Below, piece by piece: positions 11,605-21,209 of a DNA stretch of 64,000 nucleotides; positions within the stretch are counted from its first letter, which is position 1; the number at the start of each line of letters is the position of its first letter. This DNA is from Carex sylvatica. Taxonomy: Eukaryota > Streptophyta > Magnoliopsida > Poales > Cyperaceae. A program made the translations under genes and the position numbers. The stretch spans positions 248,001 to 312,000 of the forward strand of contig CAXKVR010000015.1 of NCBI GenBank assembly GCA_964058845.1, in the 5' to 3' direction. The notes under the pieces were generated by a model, which did no database searches, was not told where the DNA came from, and worked only from the letters and a program-made list of their open reading frames with translations.

Positions 11605-13557
11605 TCAACAGTCAAACTGTAATATTTTGTGGTCAAACTCGCCGGGCAATGGCCCCTGCTTCGCCTCCTCTTCTCCGATTGTATCGACTTTTGAACCCGA
11701 CACATCCCCAAGACAATCAAAGGCAACTTTTGCACCGCCTTGCTTACCTTTGGTCGATCCTTCGCCAAATGATCCCTCGGAGTCACCTTGGTGGTTAGTC
11801 ATCCATACCTGGGCTTTAGTCGGAAAGGTTCCAGTAATAGAAGACGGCCACCTATCCGAACTGCCAAATCGAACGCTCCTCCCCATTCGGATACTTCCTT
11901 CACGGTAACCCTGCCTAGAGCTTGCCTCACCTTGGCCAGGGAATGAGTGGAGACTCCGAGCTCGTTTCAGTTGTCCTGACACAATGATTTCTTTCCTGAT
12001 ATGATCAGGTAACCTGGGCGTGAACTTGTCGACACTCTTGATTTCTGGTTTTACAGCTGCAGGTGGCGGTGGTGTTGTGAGAGAATGCCTGGTTGAGTGG
12101 AAATGAGGAAATTTCGGCTATTGTCGCGCCGATTTTGCACGCACGGCTCGCTTCTGGCTTCCGATCCTCTCCAATTCAATTGCCTCTTGCCTTCTCCTCG
12201 TCTTGTCTTAATGCTCATCAACATCAATTACAACTAGGGGTGAGTAAATCGCTCATAACTCGCTCATTAAAAACTCGTCTAAATTCACTCATTTATCTGC
12301 TTATTAACAACTCGCTCATTTACTTAATAAGCGAGCATGAGTATGACTCAACTCGCTCATAACTCGCTCATTAAGAATTTGACACATCTAATCCCTGCCA
12401 CATTTAATTCTGTGTAATTCTGTGTAACATCAGTTTTGCCTCATTAAATCCTATGTAATATTCATAGTTTTATAAATTCATTTTTTTTTTGTAAATCGAC
12501 AGAACCAAAACCTCCGCCTAAAATCCAAAACCTAACCTAACCTCCACCAACTGCTTATTGCTTGTTTAAGATGAATTTTCATTATCGTTTTCATAATACA
12601 AATTTGTAGGTATGTGACAAAGAAATATCTGTGTGTATGTCACAAGTAGGACCGTCAAAATCGACAAGACGATAACTGTTGAATTTTTATTAGTTTCTGT
12701 TGTTAGTTTATGTTGAATTATTTTATTTTTGTAATATGTTGATTGTTGTCTATTAATACTACTGTGAAATCTATTTTTGTTGGATTTATATTATATTTTA
12801 TTTAAATGAATTATGACATTTTGTTAAATTTTGATACTTATAAGTCATAACTCGTGAACCACTCATAACTCGCTCATTAAAAGTTCGTTCATTTACAACT
12901 CGCTCATTTACTTAATGAGCGAGCATGAGCATACCCTAACTCACTTATGCTCGCTCATTAATCACTCCTAATTACAACTACTGAATTGGGTTGGTTTGTT
13001 GGGTTGTGCGTCTCATCGACTTGTGTCAAACTACTTGACTCGCCTCCTTCGGTTTGCTCTGACTGTTGGTTCGGATCACGAGTTAGGATGCACCGGCAAA
13101 CTGGACATGTCGTGTGAGACAAAAGCCATTCATCGATACAATCAGGATGGAACATGTGGCTGCACTTGGGGAGGAGACGAATATTCTCATCATCTTTGAA
13201 GTCACATAAGCAAATGGCACACTCAGGCGACCCTTTTCCAATTTTGAGCTCCTTCACCTCCGAGTAAGTCATTATCGGAAAGGTCTCTAGCACAGCTGCA
13301 TCAATACCTCGTTGTGCGCCACAACAATTTACGATGTACTTATAAAAGAAGTACCACCACAGAAAACTGAAGACCACACTGACAAGTTCTATTATAAAGA
13401 CAGTTAAAGGACTTAAAGAATCATTGTCGTTTGTTGATGGTGGCGACGATTGCGCTTCTATTGCCGGCAAAAGTATCACCAGAAGAAACACCAGCATCAA
13501 ACCGAGCGAGTTTCTCTCTCGGCTAATGGCGACTGGGTGACCATGAGACCGCCACAT
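11605..13557 (-). pseudogene. ATL-family RING-H2 E3 ubiquitin ligase, interrupted
   Basis: The first 199 codons (13557-12958) encode a hydrophobic N-terminus (about 17-35), a second membrane segment (about 50-76), a GLD-like motif (GIDAAVLETFP) and a RING-H2 finger (CAIC...CSHMFHPDC...CPVC, about 113-154). ATL proteins are membrane-bound E3 ligases, many acting in defence or stress responses. A 736-bp hAT element sits after codon VVVI. If it and one target copy are removed, the same frame continues through a basic ELERIGSQKRA block, a KFTPRLPDHIRKEI motif and a GQLKRARSLHSFP motif to 11605. These resemble the C-terminus of long ATL proteins. Two further in-frame stops lie in that tail, TAA at 12208-12210 and TAG at 12118-12120. 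The RING half could still be expressed as a short protein ending in transposon-encoded RSD. Confidence 0.8.
12235..12970. mobile_element. hAT-type element inserted in the ATL gene
   Basis: Termini are TAGGGGTGAGTAAA and TTAATCACTCCTA. The flanking 8-bp direct repeats attacaac (12227-12234 and 12971-12978) are identical. Both subterminal zones are full of cgctcat / aactcgctcatt repeats. There is no coding capacity. The insertion splits the ATL frame after the RING domain. Confidence 0.92.
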
Positions 13558-14042
13558 TTTAAATTTCTTTATTTGATGGTAGCTTGAGAAAGAACAAAGA
13601 TAAAGGAGATTGCGAGGAGAAATTAAATTGAGGTTCTTATAAAGGAGGGTTGAGATGAAGGCCTCTAAAAACGGAACTTTTATTTTTGCAACATTGGAAA
13701 AAAGGATCTAAAGTCTGTATGGTTGAAAATTAGAATGCATAACAATTGGGGTTGCTATTTTCGCCGAGTTTTTTAAAAATACCTAAATTTATAAATAATT
13801 TATTAAAAATAACTAAGGTTTGAGAAAAATTTTAAAAATATCTAACCCGCGAAAAAAATTCACGGCCCGGGATTTTTTATTCCGGCCCGTGGAAAAAATC
13901 CGCGGTCCGAAAATTTTATTATTATTATTTTTTTTTAAATTATGTTGTTCAGTTTGTTTGAATTTAACTTAGTTTGAATTGTTATGTTGGAGGTTTGTAT
14001 GAATTGTTAAGTTAGAGTGCATCTGAGTTCAGCTTTGTACCT

Positions 14043-14177
14043 CTGGTTAACATAGCAAAACATCTTCAAAAATCATGAAAATTGACCGACATGCAGTCTT
14101 GACATAAAAATTTCGATGTCAAGACAGCATGTCGGTCAATTTTCATGATTTTTGAAGTTGTTTTGCTATGTTAACCA
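14043..14177. repeat. Snapback palindrome formed by opposed repeat units
   Basis: ctggttaacatagcaaaaca...atgcagtcttgacat (14043-14105) is followed, after about 10 bp, by its reverse complement atgtcaagacagcatgtcgg...ttgctatgttaacca (to 14177). The arms are about 62 bp with few mismatches. The left TIR's inward repeat unit meets the oppositely oriented internal array here. Confidence 0.88.
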
Positions 14178-14197
14178 ATGGTGCAAAGTTGGACTCA

Positions 14198-15565
14198 TGA
14201 TGTGGAATTTTCTATTCTCTTATGCAAGTAATAAATCCTAGTTTATACTCAATTTGGTTGCAAGTGTACAACCTAGTCAAGTAGTACTTAGGGATCGTCT
14301 CCACAGGGACAAGTCGAAATATCAATTCTAACCTAACGATTTAATTTAGTAAAAGTGAAGTAAAAAATGTTTTGTTTGTTTAAGAGGTTTGTTTGGTAGT
14401 GATTGAACTGAATTAAACTAAAGTCTTAAAATGAAATTTGGTTTTAAACAAGTAAGAGAAATTAGGGTTTCTTAAGGTTCCTATCCACTAATGTCATGAT
14501 TAATTGGTTCGTTAAATTTGTTCTTATAGTTATGAATGCACAGTTGAATGTTGTAGGTACAAAGTGACATCTCTATATTAATACCATCTTCAAATTAGAA
14601 TAAACGTCACCTCTCGGTACTTGGCTACACTAATCTAAAGTCATTAAGTTCTTTACCGTCCCAATTTATCTAAAAAGCTATTCGTCACCTCTCGGTACTT
14701 GGCACAATTCTCTAAACTATTGGGTGAAGCCCGTATAAGACACGCGTCACCTCTCGGTACTTAGCCTATCAAATACCCTATTCCTTATGGTCGATACTTA
14801 ATATTCAATTTCTCAATTGCAAATACTAAATCCTAAGATTTCATGTGATTTCGATTAAGTCTTCACAATCAATTAAAATAGAGAATAGATCATAATAAAG
14901 AACAAGAAGATATGAAATAAAACCAACTAAATCATAACAAAAGTTTCAATTACAGCCCTAATTAACCTTAGAAAAGTCTTTTGCCGATCATGGCTAAGAC
15001 ACAAATGAGATTAAAAGAGTTCAAAGAGTTTCAAAAAAAAAGAAAAATAATAAAACTCGTTGATGAATGATGTTCTTTTCTTCCTTTCTTCTCTCCTTTT
15101 TCTCCTCTTTTTTCTCTCTTCTTTTCTCTCTAAAAATTGCCTAATTTTCGTCCTTAACCGTCCTCTCCTTTTTCTCCCCAGCAAATTCTAAAATAAATAA
15201 CTAAAAAAAATAGCAAATTCGGGCTCTGAACCGACTTATTGCGGGCCGCAATCAATTCTATTGCGGGCCGCAATGAATGTGCAGGAATAAAAGGGGCTCT
15301 GTCTTGTTTTGTTGCGGGCCGCAATGGAAATCATTTCGGGCCGCAATAACATTGACAGTTGCTCCAATCTTCATGCTGACTTGCTATAAATCACCCGTTT
15401 TGCTCCGTTAAGCTCCAAATACTTGATTACCTGTAAAATAAACATAACTAGGGCAGTAACTTGAACTTTCGGACATTTTTACCTAATTAAACCTAATTTA
15501 ATCAAAACTTGGCTTAATTTACATAACTAACACTAGGTTTCAATAGATACAATTTCGGCTTATCA
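14198..15565. mobile_element. Solo-LTR-like insertion nested in the MULE
   Basis: A 1368-bp segment starts TGATGTGG and ends GGCTTATCA, giving TG...CA ends with a short TGAT/ATCA inverted pair. It is flanked by 5-bp direct repeats actca (14193-14197 and 15566-15570). These are the hallmarks of a long terminal repeat left after LTR-LTR recombination. Inside are three cgtcacctctcggtactt motifs and four gcgggccgcaat-like motifs. It interrupts a MULE repeat unit precisely, so it is younger than the MULE. No internal retrotransposon genes are present. Confidence 0.82.
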
Positions 15566-15570
15566 ACTCA

Positions 15571-16100
15571 GAAGCACTCCTTCAGCAGTTGGGGCAGTTT
15601 TTGAGAGATGATATCTCGCGATCTGTTTTGAGATTTTGTATGAAACTTCGGTCTTGTTCTACAATGTCAAGACTGCATGTTGGTCAATTTTCATGATATT
15701 TGAAGATGTTTTGCTATGTTAAACAGAGGTGCAAAGTTGGGCTCAGAAGCACTCCTTCAGCCGTTGGGGTAATTTTTGAGAGATGATATCTTGTGATCTG
15801 TTTCAAGATTTTGTATGAAACTTCACAGTTTTTTTCTACGATGTCAAGACTGTATGTCGGTCAATTTTCATGATTTTTGAAGATGTTTTTCTATGTTAAC
15901 CAGAGGTGCAAAGTTGGGCTCAGAAGCACTCCTTCAGCAGTTAGGGCAATTTTTGAGAGATGATATCTCGCGATCTGTTTTGAGATTTTGTATGAAACTT
16001 CACAGTCTTGTTCTACGATGTCAAGGCTGCATGTCGGTCAATTTTCATAATTTTTAAAGATTTTTTGTTATGTTAACTAGAGATACAAAGTTGGACTCAG
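15571..16100. repeat. Three 175-177-bp tandem units in the right part of the MULE
   Basis: Units start gaagcactccttcag at 15571, 15746 and 15923. A final partial unit merges into the right TIR. They share the atgtcggtcaattttcatga and aggtgcaaagttgg blocks and are homologous to the 176-bp repeat at 1-255. Confidence 0.92.
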
Positions 16101-16379
16101 ATGCACTTTAACTTAACAATTCATACAAATAAAATTCATACAAACCTCCAACTTAACAATTCAAACTAATTTAAATCCAAACAAACTGAACAACATAATC
16201 TTAAAAAAAAATTAATAAAATTCTTGGACCGTGGATTTTTTCCACGGGCCGGAATAAAAAATTCCGGGCCGTGGAATTTTTCCGCGGGTTGGGTATTTTT
16301 AAAATTTTTCTCAAACCTTGATTATTTTTAATAGATTATTTATAAATTTGGGTATTTTTAAAAAACTCGGCTATTTTCG

Positions 16380-16925
16380 GCTCAACTGTCCTTATATCTG
16401 TCTCGTTAATTAAGAAAGTTATTAAATGAAATGGTTAATAAAAAAAGTTACTAGAATATAAAGAGTAAAATAAAGGAAGTTAATATTTATCTCTTTAATA
16501 ATAAAAAATAGAATATAAAGATTAAAGACTATAATAAAATATTAAAATTTATAAGTTCAATCCTTTAATACCTGAAACTGTACCCGTTAAAGAATAATAT
16601 AAATCAAAGAATCAAAGAAAAGTATAAATCAGAACATCAGTGGTAGCGGTAGCATCCATATATATAAAAATTAAGGAAATTTGGTACATTTTATTCGTGG
16701 CTGATAGGCTCGGAACAAAAAAAAAGAAACTTGAATCAATTTTGAGAATTATTAATAAATAATAATCCTTTTTTTTCCCACCTAAATTTAGAAAACTATA
16801 TAAACATGCATCATCTTGCAAGATGCTTTCACATGCTTTCAAAAATTAGAAAATATCTTATGGCGTGTTTATATTTGGACCAATACATCCATATTTGCAA
16901 TAAGGAAGCTCTAATTAACTTCCTG
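16380..16925. other. Gene-free spacer
   Basis: An AT-rich stretch without coding signal, clear inverted repeats or motifs that I can identify. Short frames here are random. Confidence 0.6.
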
Positions 16926-16929
16926 ATCG

Positions 16930-17009
16930 AAGTTGAGTCATCCATCCAATTTGAATTTAGCTCAAATCCAAGTTGAGCCATCAATCCAATTTAAATTGAA
17001 CTCAAATTT
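16930..17009 (+). repeat. 40-bp direct duplication
   Basis: aagttgagtcatccatccaa begins at 16930 and aagttgagccatcaatccaa at 16970. The two 40-bp units are about 80 percent alike. Confidence 0.75.
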
Positions 17010-17019
17010 GATTTTTTTT

Positions 17020-17830
17020 TTTTTGAAAGATCACAGCGAATTTGTTGTGAATCACTGATTACTTCAACAGCATTAGTCACTCGAGCATCACCTTTACGGT
17101 AATACGATGCAAACCAATCGGCCTTCAATATTTGGGCCCTCTGAGCATCATTCAGAGCCTGACCTCCTCCTATTTGAAGCCCACAATGGGTCCAGTTTGC
17201 AAACAACACTCGATCCTTCCATGTCAACTTGGTTCATTGCGTATTTTGCATAATTTGACAAGCACTCACTGTTAGAGCGTATGTAGTATTAAGATTTTAT
17301 TTTATTTTTTAAGGTATGTTGAAACTTTCTATTCTATTCTTTTAGATGTAACTTAACTTTTAATTTAGATTTTTTTTTTAATGCTTTCTGAATTAATGGT
17401 ATAAGTTGGATCTCGTTTCCGTGGCTATCTCTTCTGTAGTCCTAACGTGGTCATTAAAAACAATTAAAAGTTAATTCGACGGATGTAGAGGTTTAAAAAT
17501 TATAACTAACTTAATTCCTATTTGATACTTAATGACTCTAGTTTTCATTTTAATTTTAACAATATTAGTGATGTAGGTGCTCTTATATGCTCAACTCTTT
17601 ATTAAAAATTATCACGTGGCAACTTACAACTGAAATTGGAAGTTTTCATGTATGGAAAAAATTTCGCTGAGATTCATGTATGGAAAAATTTGAACGGTTG
17701 AGATCAGAATATACATATTGCTGTTATTTTAAAGGAATAACAACAGATTTATTTTCCTTTGGTTCAATGGGCAGATGAGCTTTCACGAGAAATTTGAAAA
17801 ACGATCCAAAAGTTTACAATCCATCTAATT
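17020..17830. repeat. Dispersed duplication, copy 1, carrying an unidentified gene fragment
   Basis: The stretch from about 17130 to 17830 is homologous to about 25866-27225 in the same orientation. Landmarks are cctgacctcctcctat, aatgggtccagtttgca, catatgctcaactc-like blocks and attggaagtttt. On the minus strand, 17227-16991 reads a 78-codon frame with ANWTHCGLQIGGGQALNDAQ. The second copy keeps ANWTHCGL[QR]IGGGQAL before a stop. A protein motif preserved in both copies suggests a captured or ancestral coding exon. I do not recognise it. Confidence 0.6.
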
Positions 17831-18039
17831 AGTTTTAAACATTGACAGTCTTAATCATATCTTAACTGTGAACTCCAAATATATAAAATATATATATATA
17901 TATATTACGACCAACTTAATTTGTTTGAAATGATTGAAAATTAGAATTAGTTGTATTCAACAAGAGTAGGTTTTGCAATGCATTATTAGTTTTGTGTTTC
18001 AATTATGTACTACATTTTTATCTTTGTTTTCATATTCTG

Positions 18040-18190
18040 AACCACCGATCTGAACCACTCAGTCTCACCATGATCTTCATATTAAAATGTTCTTGGAAAT
18101 CATATTTTGTATTTTTTTGAAATTTTTTTTTTACTGATTTTTTAGATAGTTACAAAATCACTTCTTCTTTTTTTAATATAGTAAGGTTTG
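18040..18190. mobile_element. Degenerate half of a foldback MITE
   Basis: gatctgaaccactcag, atcttcatattaaaatgttcttgg and ttactgattttttagatagtta match the inner arm of the foldback family seen elsewhere. No opposing arm is left. Confidence 0.5.
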
Positions 18191-18384
18191 TGAGGTTATT
18201 CGAATGCAATAACCTATATATATCCTGTCGATCAAGAAATTGCTTTCTGGAAAGTAAAGCAACTGAATTATGATTCAGCCTAAAAGAATGAATATTTTTC
18301 CAAGGAATCTAAAATTATGTGGGGAGAATCTAGGTGACTATTTGTTGGGGGACCATTGTCAATTGAAGTTCGAATATGATGGTT

Positions 18385-18889
18385 AACGACAACCGATCCT
18401 AATTCATTTGCAGAAAATCTATCTTAATTATCAACAACCGATCATAATTCGTTTGCAGAGAATCTAGTTTTAATTTGGAAAGAAAAGTTATTAGGAACGA
18501 TTAATTTCAAAAAAACGACCCTAAAAATAATCAGGGTCGGTTATATAGAAGACCGATTATAATATAGATATCATTAGGATCGGTTATATATAACAGCCGA
18601 TCCTAATACATATCAGTGTTTGTTAACTAAACGACTGATTCTAATGCAGAGTACTATTAGTGTTGGTTAAATAAATAACCGATCCTAAAAATAATCAGGA
18701 TCGCATGTTCTAAAAGACTAATACTAATAACGAACAATCAGGATCTGTTTTTTTATGGATAACCGATTCTAATAGTATCCATTTGGATCGGTTGTTTATG
18801 AAGTCCAATCGAGATATGTATCAGTATCGCATTATTGAAAAGTCCGTTTCTAATAGGCCGATCCTGATGTGTGTTTTCTCCACTAGTGT
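18385..18889 (-). mobile_element. CACTA (En/Spm) transposon terminus with subterminal repeats
   Basis: Read on the minus strand from 18889, the sequence starts CACTAGTGGAGAAAACACAC. It then shows at least eight variants of aggatcggttat / accgatcctaat in both orientations. Plant CACTA elements have exactly this arrangement: CACTA tip plus dense short subterminal repeats. The other terminus was not found, so this is a truncated end or a very degraded element. Confidence 0.7.
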
Positions 18890-19399
18890 GTTTTTTCCCT
18901 CCATTTTTTTTAAAGTTATTTTGTTTTTTAGGACAAGACAATCGTATGAATTACTTACTAATTTAGTATGCGTAAACATTATATAAATTCAAAATTTGTA
19001 TATAGTTTATATTTATGAAAAAGGCAACATGACTTGATGAGACTAGTGGATAGAGTCCGAAGCATCTTTCTTTAGGACGATAGTTAACAGAAGCGGGTCT
19101 CTTATAGAAAATTCAACTATCTGTAAAATAAAGCATGCTAAATGAATGAAAAAATGATCGTCCAAAAATTGATAGTTAGGGGTTATTATACAGATTAATG
19201 TCAATAGTAATTTAGCATATTTCATTTTACTTATTTGGGGAACAAGGCAGCAACTAATATGTATACGCCGCTGATGTGTACTTTTTATGCTGGTTAATTC
19301 TTTGAAATGTACAAAGCTTTTTATTGATGTACTCAGCAAAGATTTCTTATGCAACATAGGGCTTCTGTTATGCATTATTCTACTCAATCTAATGATGGA

Positions 19400-19816
19400 A
19401 TCTAATTGAATCTCTTGCTAGGATGGTGCTGATTTGAACTTTGTTAACAAGGTCACTCAACCACCAAAAGACAGCAAATTAGCCTTCCAACCTGCCATCT
19501 TATCCTGAAGTGCCAATAGTAGCGATTGGAATTGCTCTTTGCTTGGCCACTTCGTGCTAAGTGGCAGACTCAAGTATTGAATCGGTAAGACAGAGGGATT
19601 GCATGATAAGATGTTGGCCACTGCCTGAGTTAGCGTTTGTGGTATCCCAATCGGGACGAAGATGCTCTTTTGTTGGTTGATTCTGAGACCCGTCAGCTTC
19701 TCGTATGTTTGCAGGATAGAGGAGATCATTTTGAGAGTTGTGGCATGAGCTACCATGATGATAATTATTTCATCAGCGAACTGATTGTAACTTATAAAGC
19801 TCGTTACAATTTGCAA
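19400..19816 (-). pseudogene. LINE (non-LTR) reverse-transcriptase fragment
   Basis: The 119-codon frame contains QFADEIIIIM, a decayed form of the F/YADD active-site motif. It is followed by EKLTGLRINQQKS and MAGWKANLLSFGG, which match the usual order after the catalytic motif in plant L1-like reverse transcriptases (SGLxxNxxKS, then WKxxxLSxGG). The frame stops at TGA right after LSFGG, where related proteins have arginine. It resumes briefly as VTLLTKF. A dead, 5'- and 3'-truncated copy. Confidence 0.75.
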
Positions 19817-20071
19817 TTCACAGTGATAATATTCGATGCTAGATGCTTGGGATTATGACCTGTTAGTCTGTCTTGACAATTGAAGCACCTCTCTGGCAAG
19901 CTCTCGCTTTCAGTTATCATTTTATACACAAGATGTAGTTCTGTTCTCTGTATTTCTCATGCTTTGTCCATCTGTCTTATTAGTCAAATTGAAGTTGAAG
20001 TAAGCAATTAAGATCTAAATCGGAATTTTTTCCTATCTTATTTAAATATATATATATATATATATATATAT

Positions 20072-20498
20072 AGAGGTTGGCTACTATGCTTATATAAACA
20101 TATCCCCACATATGCTTATAACTCATTTTTGTGTTTCCAATGTCCAAATGGTCGATCGGAACCGTTCATATTGTTCTCAATATTAATATGTGCTTGGAGA
20201 CTAAATTTTATATTTTTCTGAATTTTTTTACTATTTATTAAGCCACTTTGAAAATCGTTGATCCAACGGTGGCTTAACAAAACAGTAAAATCAGAGGCCA
20301 CCGTTGGATCAATGTTTTTCAAAGTGGCTTAATAAATAGTAAAAAAATTCAGAAAAATATAAAATTTAGTCTCCAAGCACATATTAATATGGACAACAAT
20401 ATGAACGGTTCCGATCGACCATTTGAATATTGGAAACACAAAAATGAGTTATAAGCATATGTGGGGATATGCTTATATAAGCATAGTAGCCAACCTCT
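20072..20498. mobile_element. Foldback MITE, ggttggctactatgc outer type
   Basis: Ends agaggttggctactatgc and gcatagtagccaacctct are inverted copies. Arms of about 200 bp meet at a short loop near 20275-20290. The element sits in a (TA)n run. The inner arm contains the shared core (gtcgatc.gaaccgttca, atattaatatgtgcttggag, ttactatttattaagccact, gatccaacggtggc). Confidence 0.92.
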
Positions 20499-20528
20499 AT
20501 ATATATATATATATATATAGATAGATAT

Positions 20529-20954
20529 AGAGGTTGGCTACTATGCTTATATAAGCATATCTCCACATATGCTTATAACTCATTTTTGTGCTTCTAATGT
20601 CCAAATGGTCGATCTGAACCGTTCATCTTGTTCTCCATATTAATATGTACTTGGAAACTAAATTTTACATTTTTCTGAATTTTTTTACTATTTATTAAGA
20701 CACTTTCAAAATTATTAATCCAACGGTGGCTGCTGATTTTACTGTTTTGTGCAGCCACCGTTGGATCAGCGATTTTCAAAGTGGCTTAATAAATAGTAAA
20801 AAAATTCAGAAAAATATAAATTTTAGTTTCCAAGCACATATTAATATAGAGAACAAGATGAACGGTTCCGATCGACCATTTGGACATTGAAAATACAAAA
20901 ATGAGTCATAAGCATATGTGGAGATATGCTTATATAAGCATAGTAGCCAACCTC
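20529..20954. mobile_element. Foldback MITE, second ggttggctactatgc copy
   Basis: This is a head-to-tail neighbour of the copy at 20072, separated by about 30 bp of TA/GATA repeat. Ends, core and size match. The loop differs (tggctgctgattttactg), so the two were not produced by one local duplication alone. Confidence 0.92.
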
Positions 20955-21209
20955 ATATATATATATATAAATGTATTATTGAATGTGTTGGTGTCAATTC
21001 CGATCATATAGCACAATAATTGTGCTAGTTACCTCACTACCAGAAATTAATAACAGAACAATTTCATCAAATAAGTGGCGTGCAACCAGCAAATAACATT
21101 TAATTCTATCTAAGATTGATTAAAAGAAGAAGTATTCACTTTTTATTCACAATATCCTCTGTTTAGTTGATATATTACAACAACAATCTATCACTAATTA
21201 TTTATTTTT

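Larger units (their letters stand above)
13764..16370. mobile_element. Non-autonomous MULE with long TIRs and exact 9-bp target duplication
   Basis: Left end CCGAGTTTTTTAAAAATACC and right end ...TTTTTAAAAAACTCGG are inverted copies, and the TIRs match for about 340 bp. The flanks are perfect 9-bp direct repeats, ctattttcg at 13755-13763 and 16371-16379, diagnostic of Mutator-like elements. The TIRs include GC-rich snapbacks (cggcccgtgg type) and run inward into 176-bp repeat units related to those at 1-255. It encodes no transposase, and the autonomous relative at 1-4765 is a candidate helper. Its interior is disrupted by a solo LTR. Confidence 0.93.

Noticed and set aside
14198..15565. Complete LTR retrotransposon
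   Set aside because: Only one unit with TG...CA ends and a single pair of 5-bp repeats is present. There is no second LTR, primer-binding site or gag-pol.
19043..19387. 114-codon minus-strand frame beside the LINE fragment
   Set aside because: No reverse-transcriptase, RNase H or other motif is visible, and composition matches the surrounding AT-rich DNA.
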